From an uncultured Litoreibacter sp. (GTDB lineage Bacteria > Pseudomonadota > Alphaproteobacteria > Rhodobacterales > Rhodobacteraceae), in NCBI GenBank assembly GCA_947493265.1, contig CANLQL010000001.1, forward strand, positions 682,001 through 746,000: 64,000 bases of DNA, written 5' to 3'. The notes beneath the pieces are model-generated. The model was not told the origin of the DNA. It worked only from the letters and a program-made list of their open reading frames with translations, and searched no databases. The position numbers were made by a program, and so were the translations under genes. This document shows positions 17,352 to 26,107 of the stretch, piece after piece; within the stretch, counting starts at the first letter, position 1, and each line of letters starts with the position of its first letter.

Positions 17352-18296
17352 ATGACACTTCAGCATTTCCACGAAGGCGAACTGCGTTTGCAGGAGCAAA
17401 CCGGGGATCGCGAGAAAATCGCGGTGATGACCCGGCACCTGATGAATGACTTCATGCCAGACCAACACCGAGAGTTTTTTGAGGGGCTTGAGTACATCTT
17501 TCTGGGCACTGTGGATGCGCAGGGTTTGCCGCATGCGTCTATCGTGACCGGCCCATTGGGGTTTGCGTCCTCGCCGGACCCCAAAACGCTGGTGATCCAA
17601 ACGGGCGATTGCGCCGGGAGACCCGCATTCGCGGCGTTGGATGTGGGGCAGGCGGTTGGCGTTGTCGGGCTTGATCTGTCCAATCGGCGGCGCAACCGCA
17701 TGCATGGCAAAATCACCGCGCTGGATGACGTATCAGTCACCATCACTGTTGTGCAAAGCTATGGTAATTGCCCGAAGTATATCAGCCTGCGTGAGATCTC
17801 GGAACGAGAGCTTCCCATCGAAAGGGGCGTCGTCGAAACGGGCGAGACGCTCAATGCCGACGATTCTGCCCTCATTGAGGCGGCTGATACCTTTCTGATC
17901 GCCTCCTACGTCCAGGATGGGTCTGACGCGCCCTATGAAGGCGTTGATGTCAATCATCGCGGCGGCCAGCCGGGATTTGTCTCAGTGGACAGCCCGTCGC
18001 AAATCACCATACCAGACTACCGGGGCAACAACCTGTTCAACACCTTCGGCAACCTGCTTTTGAATCCTGATGCAGGGTTGCTGTTTATCGACTTTGAAAC
18101 CGGTGACCAGCTGCATCTGCACGGCAAAGCCTCGCTAATCGAAGACGCTGACGAGGTTGCACAAACCCCCGGTGCTCTGCGCCTATTGCGCGTCCAAATC
18201 AGCGGCGTTCGCCGCGCCACAATGGCCACGTCGCTTCGATGGACCTTTGTAGAACACTCTCCCGTCAACCCAGATCTCACTCCAGAAAAGGATTAA
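17352..18296 (+). CDS. Pyridoxamine 5'-phosphate oxidase-like flavoprotein
   Basis: A 314-aa two-lobed split-barrel protein. The FMN-binding split barrel is seen in EGLEYIFLGTVDAQGLPHAS, VTGPLGFASSPDPKTLVIQ and again in the second half (QPGFVSVDSPSQITIPDYRG, FGNLLLNPDAGLLFIDFETG). This architecture matches the larger PNPOx-like family that binds FMN or F420 and handles reactive or xenobiotic substrates, not vitamin B6 salvage. The ATG at 17352 follows ACGGAGCC. It lies between NTF2-like and NmrA-like genes in the LysR-side operon. Confidence 0.82.
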   Translation: MTLQHFHEGELRLQEQTGDREKIAVMTRHLMNDFMPDQHREFFEGLEYIFLGTVDAQGLPHASIVTGPLGFASSPDPKTLVIQTGDCAGRPAFAALDVGQAVGVVGLDLSNRRRNRMHGKITALDDVSVTITVVQSYGNCPKYISLREISERELPIERGVVETGETLNADDSALIEAADTFLIASYVQDGSDAPYEGVDVNHRGGQPGFVSVDSPSQITIPDYRGNNLFNTFGNLLLNPDAGLLFIDFETGDQLHLHGKASLIEDADEVAQTPGALRLLRVQISGVRRATMATSLRWTFVEHSPVNPDLTPEKD

Positions 18297-18300
18297 TCCC

Positions 18301-19191
18301 ATGGCCCTTAGAATTCTTGCATATGGTGCCAACGGCGCGCAGATGGCAGCCGGAACGCAGGCGCTGGTCGATGCCGGGCATGACGTTCGTGTCTTCACAC
18401 GATCCGAGGCCGGAGCCGAACGGTGGAGAGCCGCTGGTGTCGAAGCCATTATTGGTGACATGGCGGATCAGGAAGCGCTGATTGAAGCCAGTGACAAGCG
18501 GGATGCGCTCTTCTTGCATGTGCCGCTGATCACCGATCCCGATGATGACCGGAATGCCTATGGCATGAACGCGTTGAGAGCCGCCAGAACAACGGGTGTC
18601 AAGAAAATCGTCTGGAACACGGGCGGCCCGATCATGGACCCTTCTTCTACGACTGATCCGGGGGCTGTTTTGTTGCGGGCATTGCAGGAAGGCGGGTTCT
18701 CGTTCCTTGGCCTGATCCCAGTCACTTACATGGAAAACTTGCTGGGCCCCTGGACCACCGCCGGTCTTGCTCAAGGGAAATTGCCTTATCCGACGCCGGC
18801 AACCTTCAAGATGCAGTGGGGCGCTGCGGCCGATTTCGGGCGAGTGGCTGATAAGGCTCTTCAAGGTGCGTTACCCAACGACGTGCTCACCCTTGGTGGT
18901 CCCGAAGCGCTTGATGGCGACGATCTTGCCCGGATCATGGGGGAAGCACTTGGGAAGCACCTGGCGTTTGAAACGATGCCCGCAGCCGTGTTTGAAGCAC
19001 ATCTGGCGAAAATGGGGAGCCCTCACGTCGCAAGTATGATCGCCGGCATGTACGGCGGCATTCAGGCCAATCCCGATCAGTTCCAACCGGGCTTCGTTAC
19101 CGATGCCGGCGCCATCGAGGACAGGTTTAACATCAAACTGACATCCTTCTCTCAATGGGTGTCTGATCACTCCTCAGCTTTCAAATCCTAA
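18301..19191 (+). CDS. NmrA-like NAD(P)-binding protein (second copy)
   Basis: A 296-aa atypical SDR with the loop AYGANGAQMAAGTQALVDAG, then VRVFTRSEAGAERW, IIGDMADQEALIEA and KKIVWNTGGPIM. It is the normal length for NmrA-like quinone or azo-type reductases and is only distantly similar to the copy at 10760, indicating separate recruitment. It begins 4 nt after the PNPOx-like gene, which argues for co-translation and a shared redox task. Confidence 0.85.
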   Translation: MALRILAYGANGAQMAAGTQALVDAGHDVRVFTRSEAGAERWRAAGVEAIIGDMADQEALIEASDKRDALFLHVPLITDPDDDRNAYGMNALRAARTTGVKKIVWNTGGPIMDPSSTTDPGAVLLRALQEGGFSFLGLIPVTYMENLLGPWTTAGLAQGKLPYPTPATFKMQWGAAADFGRVADKALQGALPNDVLTLGGPEALDGDDLARIMGEALGKHLAFETMPAAVFEAHLAKMGSPHVASMIAGMYGGIQANPDQFQPGFVTDAGAIEDRFNIKLTSFSQWVSDHSSAFKS

Positions 19192-19201
19192 GGACAAAGA
19201 C

Positions 19202-19825
19202 ATGAAACTATATGATCACCCCGTCTCCGGTCACGCACATCGGGCGAGCGCCATGCTGTCGCTTCTGGGCTTGGACTATGAAAACGTCATCGTTGATTTG
19301 CAAAGCGGGGCGCACAAGCAACCTGAGTACCTAAAGCTCAACCCGCTGGGGCAAGTGCCCACGCTGCAAGACGGCGATGTGGTCTTGCGCGATTCAACCG
19401 CGATACTGACTTATCTAGCCCTGAAACATGATCCCGCGCGGACATGGTTGCCCAGCGATCCTGCACTTGCAGCGCAGGTTCAGGAGTGGCTGACGACCAG
19501 TGTGAAGGAAGTTTTTGAGGGTCCGTGCGGTGCGCGTATCTCCAAGTTCTTTGGTGCTCCCGTCGACTTTGATGGGGCCGTTGAGAAGACCCACACGCTG
19601 ATGAAGACGCTCTTTGAGCCGCATTTGGCGCAGAATGACTGGCTTGTCGGTACGGCCCCAACGATCGCAGATATTGCCAATTATGGATACATCGCCGCGA
19701 CCAGTGAGACCGGTATTTCGCTGGCTGACTACTCGAATGTGCGCGCCTGGCTTGCCCGGATCGAGGCGTTGAATGGGTTCCCGAAAATCAAAACCGTGGC
19801 CGAGGTCATGGGCAATGCTGCGTGA
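19202..19825 (+). CDS. Glutathione S-transferase
   Basis: A 207-aa two-domain GST. The thioredoxin-like N-domain has KLYDHPVSGHAHRASAMLSLLG, where the SGHAHR site offers the active Ser/His in place of Tyr, then LNPLGQVPTLQDGDVVLRDSTAIL with the cis-Pro and gamma-glutamyl-binding Asp-Ser. The all-alpha C-domain has the NDWLVGTAPTIADIANYGY capping motif. It conjugates electrophiles to glutathione. Ten bases after the NmrA-like gene, within the LysR-side operon; AAGGACAAAGAC lies before the ATG. Confidence 0.93.
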   Translation: MKLYDHPVSGHAHRASAMLSLLGLDYENVIVDLQSGAHKQPEYLKLNPLGQVPTLQDGDVVLRDSTAILTYLALKHDPARTWLPSDPALAAQVQEWLTTSVKEVFEGPCGARISKFFGAPVDFDGAVEKTHTLMKTLFEPHLAQNDWLVGTAPTIADIANYGYIAATSETGISLADYSNVRAWLARIEALNGFPKIKTVAEVMGNAA

Positions 19826-19865
19826 CCCAGTCGAACACGCAATTCATAAAATATGGAGAACGACA

Positions 19866-20861
19866 ATGAAACATACTGAGCAAACCCACAGCGTCACAGC
19901 GTCTTTGCAGGTTGCCAAAGATGCCGCCATCTTGTTTGCCGCCGCATTCACCATGACGGGGACAATGGCGCTGCCTACCTATGCCGACACGACCGCGACA
20001 AGCTATGGTTTCGAAGAGGTTGATGGGGTCGATATATTTTTCCGTGAAGCGGGCGACCCTGCGGACCCAACGATTGTGATGCTGCACGGGTTTCCCAGCT
20101 CATCGCACCAGTACCGGAACCTGTTGCGTGACCTGAGCGCGGACTATCACGTGATTGCGCCGGACTATCCCGGATTTGGGGCCAGCGAATTCCCGTCACC
20201 GGATGAGTTTGACTATACTTTCGACAACCTTGCTAACTCCATGGATACGTTCATCGAACAACGCGGCATCACCGAATATGCACTTGTCTTACACGATTAC
20301 GGCGCACCAGTTGGCTTTCGGATCGCATTGGAACATCCTGAACGCGTAACGGCTTTGTTGGTTCAAAACGGGAATGCGTATATCGAAGGGGTGAGCCCGG
20401 CCGCGTCAGAACCATTGCAGGCCCTTTGGGAAAACCGGACGCCTGAGGTCGATGCTCAGGTTGCAGCGAACCTGTTCAACGTGGACGCGCTGCAATGGCA
20501 GTATACGCATGGCACGCGTAACCCGGCTGGTATCTTGCCGGATAATTGGCTCTTGGATCTTGAGCGCGTCTCACGCCCCGGCCAGTATCAAGCACAACTC
20601 GATCTATTGACAGACTATACCAGCAACATTGCAGCTTATCCCGCATGGCAGGCCTACCTCCGTGACCACCAGCCTCCGGTTCTGGTGACGTGGGGCCAGA
20701 ACGATGCGTTCTTTACGCCCGCAGGTGCGCAGGGCTATGCCGCAGATCTTGAGGATGTGGAGATTCATCTCTTGGATACGGGCCACTTCCCACTTGAAGA
20801 AGACGGGCCTTTCATTGCCTCAACGATCAAGAGCTTTTTGGCCGCGAGAGGCATTGAGTAA
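19866..20861 (+). CDS. Exported epoxide-hydrolase-like alpha/beta hydrolase
   Basis: A 331-aa protein. An unusually long signal peptide (hydrophobic AAILFAAAFTMTGTMA, cleavage predicted after Ala40 in LPTYA-DTT) precedes an alpha/beta hydrolase. Oxyanion motif HGFPSSSHQYRN, nucleophile Asp144 in VLHDYGAPVGF, VLVTWGQNDAFF for the acid and DTGHFPLEED for the base. The HDYGAP nucleophile elbow is that of epoxide hydrolases and fluoroacetate-dehalogenase relatives. The ATG at 19866 with GGAGAACGACA fits best. Export makes it the periplasmic member of the detoxification block. A terminator-like hairpin follows. Confidence 0.82.
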   Translation: MKHTEQTHSVTASLQVAKDAAILFAAAFTMTGTMALPTYADTTATSYGFEEVDGVDIFFREAGDPADPTIVMLHGFPSSSHQYRNLLRDLSADYHVIAPDYPGFGASEFPSPDEFDYTFDNLANSMDTFIEQRGITEYALVLHDYGAPVGFRIALEHPERVTALLVQNGNAYIEGVSPAASEPLQALWENRTPEVDAQVAANLFNVDALQWQYTHGTRNPAGILPDNWLLDLERVSRPGQYQAQLDLLTDYTSNIAAYPAWQAYLRDHQPPVLVTWGQNDAFFTPAGAQGYAADLEDVEIHLLDTGHFPLEEDGPFIASTIKSFLAARGIE

Positions 20862-20872
20862 GTGGGAGCATC

Positions 20873-20909
20873 GTCATTTCCCCACGTGAAGCTCATTTGG
20901 GGAAATGAC
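20873..20909. terminator. Hairpin between the hydrolase and TetR genes
   Basis: GTCATTTCCCC (20873-20883) and GGGGAAATGAC (20899-20909) form an 11-bp perfect stem between two convergent genes. It probably ends transcription from both sides, although the T-tract is poor. Confidence 0.6.
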
Positions 20910-20923
20910 CAATAACTAAGACA

Positions 20924-21532
20924 TCACGTCATCAGCACCATTTTCACACGATCTTCGAGGTCATCAAGCAGCCGTTCGGCTGTCCAACCTGCCCGACTGC
21001 GATGCACGTGGCCTTGACGCATGTCATGCAGCAGTCTTGCGCGGTCCTGAGATGGGAAGTCGTTTGGTAGGTTTCCGAGCGCTTTCTCCTGATCGAAGCG
21101 CGCGGCAAGCCGGGCGTCTGTATCGCAGATGGCTTTCTCCATACGTTCTGCGACCCCTTCGACCTCTCCCACCGTGGTCGCCACACAAGACGCCAGAAAG
21201 CAGCCGCGCGGTGCACCTTCTTGCTGGGTTGAGTGTGAAACGACAGACGTCAGAAACCCACGAACGGCATCCTCAACCGACGCTGCCCCTTCAAAGGCCA
21301 CGATTGGTGCACAGCCATCAACATCGGCATAGCGGTCAATTGTCTTGAGATAAAGTTCACGTTTATCCCCGAACGCTGAGTATATGCTGGGGCCGCTGAT
21401 CCCCATTGCAGCGGTCAGGTCCTTCATGGAAGTGGCCGCATACCCCTTTGTCCAAAAGGCAGTCATCGCGGCCATCAGCGCCTCGTCTTCGTCAAAGGTA
21501 CGTGGTCTTCCTAATTTTTTTGTATCGTTCAC
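20924..21532 (-). CDS. TetR-family transcriptional regulator
   Basis: A 202-aa regulator with the TetR helix-turn-helix (ALMAAMTAFWTKGYAATSMK, LTAAMGISGPSIYSAFGDKR ELYLKTIDRY) and a TetR_C-type ligand domain (EGAPRGCFLASCVATTVGEV). The RGCFLAS stretch is typical of the YxaF/AcuR-like group that senses reactive organics such as acrylate. It diverges from the redoxin gene at 21603 and a near-perfect inverted repeat lies between, so it likely represses the redoxin-NTF2 genes and itself. Confidence 0.92.
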   Translation of the reverse strand: MNDTKKLGRPRTFDEDEALMAAMTAFWTKGYAATSMKDLTAAMGISGPSIYSAFGDKRELYLKTIDRYADVDGCAPIVAFEGAASVEDAVRGFLTSVVSHSTQQEGAPRGCFLASCVATTVGEVEGVAERMEKAICDTDARLAARFDQEKALGNLPNDFPSQDRARLLHDMRQGHVHRSRAGWTAERLLDDLEDRVKMVLMT

Positions 21533-21564
21533 AATAAAAGTCCTTGACTGCTGTCACGCTTTAT

Positions 21565-21586
21565 TTATGTATCGATTGATAGATAA
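21565..21586. promoter_or_regulatory. Putative TetR operator
   Basis: Arms TTATGTATC (21565-21573) and GATAGATAA (21578-21586) form an inverted repeat with 4-bp spacer and one mismatch. It sits between the divergent TetR gene and the redoxin gene, ending 16 nt before the ATG at 21603, where bound repressor would block transcription. Confidence 0.6.
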
Positions 21587-21602
21587 GTCAAGGAGCCTAT
21601 TC

Positions 21603-22136
21603 ATGTCATCCAAGAAACCCAGCCCCGGTGAGTCATTCCCGGTCATCGACGTCCCATCGCTTGGGGGTGGAACCATTCGTCTGGGAGAGGCGAGCGACGG
21701 ATATGATTGGCAGATGGTTGTCGTGTATCGCGGCAAGCATTGCCCGGTTTGCACCCGCTATTTGCGTGAGGTGGATGAGACCGTCGCATCGTTGAAGGAC
21801 CTGCGCATCGAAGTTGTTGCCGTCTCTGCGGACAGCAAGGAACGGGCGGCCGCGCAGATTGCCGAAGTCTCTCCCAGCTTTTCGGTCGGCTACGGCTTGT
21901 CCGTTGACCAGATGAAGGCATTGGGACTGTATGTGTCCGGCCCGCGCCACGGCATTGACGTGGAAGGCCCCTTTGCAGAGCCTGCTCTGTTCGTGGTCAA
22001 CGAGGACCGCGAGTTGCGCATGGTCGACATCGCCAACGTTCCGTTCCTGCGGCCGCAATTGCCTTCTGTTGTGGGCGGCCTTCGGTTCATGCGTGGAAGG
22101 ACTGAAGTGATGCCTGCAAACGGCACTTACGCCTGA
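21603..22136 (+). CDS. AhpC/TSA-type redoxin with CPVC motif
   Basis: A 177-aa thioredoxin-fold protein. After a beta hairpin (GESFPVIDVPSLGGGTIRLG) comes VVVYRGKHCPVCTRYLREVD with Cys47 and Cys50, a thioredoxin-like CxxC in place of the single peroxidatic Cys of classical peroxiredoxins. PALFVVNEDRELRMVDI follows. It should reduce peroxides or protein disulfides. AAGGAG precedes the ATG, and the start is fixed because the TetR operator ends just upstream. Confidence 0.85.
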   Translation: MSSKKPSPGESFPVIDVPSLGGGTIRLGEASDGYDWQMVVVYRGKHCPVCTRYLREVDETVASLKDLRIEVVAVSADSKERAAAQIAEVSPSFSVGYGLSVDQMKALGLYVSGPRHGIDVEGPFAEPALFVVNEDRELRMVDIANVPFLRPQLPSVVGGLRFMRGRTEVMPANGTYA

Positions 22137-22177
22137 AATACCCCCAAACCTGAACGCCATCTGAAAGGACATTTTCA

Positions 22178-22579
22178 ATGACCATGACACCTGAGCATGC
22201 AAATGCGGCTGCGGTGAAAGCGACGCTCGACGATCTCATCGGAGGTGTTTCCGGCCACGCCTTTGATGTGTTGGACCGCATCTACCACCGCGACATGCGG
22301 ACCTATCTCTTGGCAGATGGCGGCGTTTTGATGCAGAACGACAAAAGCGGTTTCATGGAGCATGTCAAAAGCGCCATGACCGAGATGGGCGATCCGAACC
22401 CATGGGCCGATTACCACCTTGTTGAAGCGGATGACACCCGTGGCCACATCCTGATCAGCCGCAAGAACAACGTCACAAACCGCAAACAACTGGTGACGCT
22501 CAGCATCGACTTTGTCCTTGAAGACGGTCGCTGGCAGATCACCCGCGAAGTCATCATGACCCGGAACGAAGATGCCTGA
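22178..22579 (+). CDS. NTF2-like protein
   Basis: A 133-aa NTF2-fold protein: ANAAAVKATLDDLIGGVSGH helix, LDRIYHRDMRTYLL, DKSGFMEHVKSAM and strands GHILISRKN and LVTLSIDFVLEDGRWQI. AAAGGACATTTTCA precedes the ATG. Forty nucleotides after the redoxin gene, likely in the same TetR-controlled unit. It is the fourth NTF2-fold protein of the block. Confidence 0.78.
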   Translation: MTMTPEHANAAAVKATLDDLIGGVSGHAFDVLDRIYHRDMRTYLLADGGVLMQNDKSGFMEHVKSAMTEMGDPNPWADYHLVEADDTRGHILISRKNNVTNRKQLVTLSIDFVLEDGRWQITREVIMTRNEDA

Positions 22580-22646
22580 GCGCATCCGTTTTCTGGACAT
22601 CACCACGGGACAGGCAGTCCCATCCCTCATCAATAGGAAGAACACC

Positions 22647-23084
22647 ATGAAAATTCTTATGCCACTGATCGCATTGGCCATAACGACATCGGTCGTCCAA
22701 GCGGATGACGCTGCCACCACAGCTCTGAGCGCAGTCAACGATCGTTTTAACGAAGCGGCTGCCGCCAGCGACGCCGAAGGTCTGGTTGAGCTTTATGCTG
22801 ATGATACGCTTTGGATCGCCCAAGGTGCGCCTGTGATGCAGGGGCTTGAGGGTCCACGGCAGTTGTTTGAGTTTGTCACTGCCAACGAAGGGGAGGTCAC
22901 GCATACAATTGACCACCTATTCGTGTCAGAAGACGCCACCCTTGCTGTGATGATCGGCTCGGTCGAGGCGGTGATCGAAAGTCAGGGTATGGATGCGACA
23001 GGCACGTACCTGTTTGTTCTGGAACCAGAAGATGATGGTTGGGAAATCGTCACCGATATGTGGCACCAGCACGGGCAGGAATAG
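22647..23084 (+). CDS. Exported NTF2-like (DUF4440/SnoaL) protein
   Basis: A 145-aa protein with a signal peptide (MKILMPLIALAITTSVVQA, cleaved before DDAATT) and an NTF2-like mature domain: ALSAVNDRFNEAAAASDAEGL, VELYADDTLWIAQGAPVMQG, HTIDHLFVSEDATLAVMIGS and GTYLFVLEPEDDGWEIVTDM. A periplasmic counterpart to the four cytoplasmic NTF2-fold proteins nearby. TAGGAAGAACACC precedes the ATG. Ligand unknown. Confidence 0.8.
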   Translation: MKILMPLIALAITTSVVQADDAATTALSAVNDRFNEAAAASDAEGLVELYADDTLWIAQGAPVMQGLEGPRQLFEFVTANEGEVTHTIDHLFVSEDATLAVMIGSVEAVIESQGMDATGTYLFVLEPEDDGWEIVTDMWHQHGQE

Positions 23085-23203
23085 GGGAAAAGTCGTACAT
23101 CTCCCGGAGGAGCAACCCGCTCACGCCCCGAAAAGCAGTCCTTTGATACAATGACTTAAGTGGCCGCTTTGTCCGCGATCTGTGAGTTCGCCATGGCTCG
23201 GAA

Positions 23204-23251
23204 TTTGCAGTTGCAGCGAATGTTTCTTCTGACGGACCGCACCGCGGCATC
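23204..23251. repeat. Dispersed intergenic element, copy 2
   Basis: Second copy of the element described at 14074, matching it in 19 of the first 20 bases and then diverging gradually. It lies in the gene-free stretch 23085-23304 between the exported NTF2-like gene and the broken cupin gene. Confidence 0.5.
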
Positions 23252-23304
23252 ATGAAGGTGGGTCGAAGGTCCGGTAGCCTGACCAATTAATTCAAGGACC
23301 ACGA

Positions 23305-23513
23305 TATGACCAACACCGCACCAATCATTGCTGCGACACATCCATCCCGGACAAGATGAGACATTCCTCTATCTAAAAGGGTCTTTTGACGTCGAAATTG
23401 GCGGCGTGCTCTATCAAATGGAACCCCGTGATATCGGCATTGTGCCTAGAGAGACGGTCCACGCATTCAAGAATGTTGGGAACACAAGAGGACGCCTAAC
23501 TAAACAAAGATGA
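23305..23513 (+). pseudogene. Broken cupin gene
   Basis: An ATG at 23305 with AAGGACCACG upstream reads 17 codons (MTNTAPIIAATHPSRTR) to a stop. The downstream frame, open from 23328, encodes a recognisable cupin_2 core: HIHPGQDETFLYLKGSFDVE with the metal-binding His and Glu residues, then MEPRDIGIVPRETVHAF. The join is out of frame and the body is too short (about 60 aa), so an internal deletion has fused an N-terminus to the cupin core. Unlikely to be functional. Confidence 0.72.
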
Positions 23514-23719
23514 GTGATGACTCCTCAAAGTCAAAGCGCTTTATGTCTCAAACTATATGATGACGAACAGTTCAGCGAAGGTTTGGTTGGTTCTGGAACA
23601 GGTTTCGCGAATATACACAACACTCGTTTGCGGTCAGTGTTGTTGGTTTGAGCCAAATGGAACTCAAAACCGTTCGCTGAATTTTCTTCTGCAAGTCAAT
23701 CCGAAAATCCCGATAATGA

Positions 23720-26026
23720 TTAACGTGGTTCGATAGTCGACCTGATTTCTCTGGATAGGCTGGCTTTGTCAAATGGCTTAGAAATGAAACCTATTTCATT
23801 CCTTAAAAGGTTCCGCTGAACGAGTTCGTCTTGTGAGTACCCTGTCATAAATAGTACTTTGGCGCTTACTCGAATTTTGCGAACCAGCCTCTTGAAATCA
23901 AGACCGCTCATGCCACCCGGCAGAACTATATCTGCCAAATAGAGAGTTACTCCGGAGTTCTTTCTTGCAAACTCCAGGGCTTCAGTCACATCACGAGAAG
24001 TAGTAACCTGGTAGCCAAGTGACCGGACAAGCTTGCTGACAGTCAACTGAACATGGGTATCATTTTCTAAGATATGGATGTGTTCACTTTTATCGGAATG
24101 GTACTCCATCCCATCTAGAAATTCTAATCGCTCGTCTTCCAGTATTGACCTAGGTAAAAAAAATGAGACCTTTGTTCCTTTGTGGGGCATACTACGTATT
24201 CTTGCGTCTCCCTTAGATTGACGAGAAAAACCAATGACCATTGATAACCCTAACCCACTGCCTTCACCGATCTCTTTAGTTGTAAAAAATGGTTCAAAAG
24301 CTTTCTCTTGGGTTTCTTTAGCCATCCCGTAGCCGTCGTCTCTAAATGTCAGTTCGACATATTGATTTTCGCTAAGCTCAAGCTCTTCAACATCTTCGAT
24401 ATCTTCTCTGTTACGATTTGAGCAACAGATCGTAAGGGTCCCGCCATTCGGCATCGCATCCCTTGCGTTCAAAGCGATATTCAAAATTGCAGTCTCGAGT
24501 TGTGTTGCATCTGCATGGACCTTCCAAAGACAATCTGGTTGAACAATTTCAATGTTCACAGTTTCACTAATTCCTCGCAGCAGTGTTCGTTTCATATTTG
24601 GTACAAGAGCTCTTAAGTCAACGGAACTCGGAATTAGCGTTTGTTGCTTAGCAAATGCCAATAGATGTTTTGTGAGATCAGCCCCGCGATTTACTGCTGA
24701 TACGATCTCACCGGTCAGATCTATATCCGGTTCACCCACTTCCTGCAGCAATTCTGCATTTCCCTGAATAACGGTTAACAGGTTGTTAAAATCATGCGCA
24801 ATACCACCAGTTAACTGGCCTATAGCTTCCATTCTTTGCGCAGCCATCAGCTTGGATTCAAGTTTTTTCCGTTCGGTAACATCTGTCATCAGACCTGCTG
24901 ATCTAGTTGCGAAACCACTATCATCACGGACGCATTTTCCTTGCAGATGGAACCAATGAACTTGATTTTTTTTCGAAAGAAACCTAGCTTCGAGCTCAAA
25001 TGGTTCCTGAGGATTTTCTAAATGCTGGGAAAGTTTCTGTTGGTAAGTTTCAACGTCCTCTGTGTGCAAAAAACCTTCGAGTTTTTCGGAATTTAATTTC
25101 CGTTGAAAATCATTCTTTTTATATCCAAGCGCTTCGATAAAATTCGGTGAAACGAATAGCTTGTCTGCTAGAATATCCCAATCCCAAATACTCGCGGTTC
25201 GAACAGCAAGTTCATAGCGTTCTTGTGAGATTTTTAGTTTGCCGCTACTTAGGGCGACTTTCGAACGTAGTTTTTCCTTTTCGGATTTCTGTACCTTCCT
25301 ATATGCAACCCTATCACTCACGTCTTCTTCGCTAAGAATTATTACAAATTCACCAGTTATCGGGTCTCGACCTCTTCTAACTGAAATCTGGTGAGTTTTG
25401 ACACCTTCAGGTGTCTTAACTTCTGCTTCCCAAAAACCAATTTTGTCTGAAGCAGCGTTCTCAAAAACGACAGAGCAATCCTCTTTTCGTACAAAACGAC
25501 TCTCCAGATGGGATTTGCCTTCGTGTCCCAGTTGCGATGATCGATAGCACATCAGTGCAGCAGGGTTTTGAACCAAAATTCTTCCTGCCATCGAAAAAGT
25601 TGTCATCATTAGAGAAGTCGCACGTGCGGCTTCAAGCAATCGCCATGCTTCACTATCCGCATCTCGTTCCAATATCTGCTTTAATTCGATCATAACCCCG
25701 TCGAATTTACTCTCAATAACAACAGGTTGGAACGAGAGAATCACCGTTTGGGGTGTCCCATCAGGATACAATGTCCATGTATCTGTTAGTTGGCAGTCTC
25801 CTTTAGCTAGATCAACAATTTGGCGAAGGCGTTGTTTTGCTGTCAAACTATCCGTTGAAAAATCCCTCTTCTTGATCTCAGCGAGCGAATCCGCTTTCCA
25901 GAAAGCCAATCCCTGCTCATTGGCCCACCAAATTTTATGCCGACCTACATCAAATATCCAAACCGGTGTAGACAACCGCAACAGTTGTTGCAGATCATTT
26001 TGACAAGTAAAATTTAATTTTTCCAA
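23720..26026 (-). CDS. Cytoplasmic PAS-containing hybrid histidine kinase
   Basis: A 768-aa kinase with no transmembrane helix. Residues about 15-105 form a PAS-like sensor (TPVWIFDVGRHKIWWANEQG, later DTWTLYPDGTPQTV), then a second PAS-like region, a coiled segment (KVQKSEKEKLRSKVALSSGK), a PAS/PAC domain (IWDWDILADKLFVSPNFIE), HisKA with His411 in GGIAHDFNNLLTV, HATPase (NARDAMPNGG, FRDDGYGM, GEGSGLGLSM) and a C-terminal receiver with Asp699 in YLADIVLPGGMSG. The first sensor module is clearly related to the one opening the GGDEF-EAL protein at 29167, so both likely read the same cue. AT-rich codon use marks the start of the island. Confidence 0.92.
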   Translation of the reverse strand: MEKLNFTCQNDLQQLLRLSTPVWIFDVGRHKIWWANEQGLAFWKADSLAEIKKRDFSTDSLTAKQRLRQIVDLAKGDCQLTDTWTLYPDGTPQTVILSFQPVVIESKFDGVMIELKQILERDADSEAWRLLEAARATSLMMTTFSMAGRILVQNPAALMCYRSSQLGHEGKSHLESRFVRKEDCSVVFENAASDKIGFWEAEVKTPEGVKTHQISVRRGRDPITGEFVIILSEEDVSDRVAYRKVQKSEKEKLRSKVALSSGKLKISQERYELAVRTASIWDWDILADKLFVSPNFIEALGYKKNDFQRKLNSEKLEGFLHTEDVETYQQKLSQHLENPQEPFELEARFLSKKNQVHWFHLQGKCVRDDSGFATRSAGLMTDVTERKKLESKLMAAQRMEAIGQLTGGIAHDFNNLLTVIQGNAELLQEVGEPDIDLTGEIVSAVNRGADLTKHLLAFAKQQTLIPSSVDLRALVPNMKRTLLRGISETVNIEIVQPDCLWKVHADATQLETAILNIALNARDAMPNGGTLTICCSNRNREDIEDVEELELSENQYVELTFRDDGYGMAKETQEKAFEPFFTTKEIGEGSGLGLSMVIGFSRQSKGDARIRSMPHKGTKVSFFLPRSILEDERLEFLDGMEYHSDKSEHIHILENDTHVQLTVSKLVRSLGYQVTTSRDVTEALEFARKNSGVTLYLADIVLPGGMSGLDFKRLVRKIRVSAKVLFMTGYSQDELVQRNLLRNEIGFISKPFDKASLSREIRSTIEPR

Positions 26027-26107
26027 TAGTTTGCGACCTTTTCAAATCAACAAAAATTGATCCGACCAAAATTAAAACCATAAAGAGTACGTATCCCCAG
26101 TTTTTGG

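Noticed and set aside
24775-24789. TTAA-N7-TTAA inside the hybrid kinase coding region
   Set aside because: Lies in coding sequence far from any start codon; taken as the background match expected by chance.
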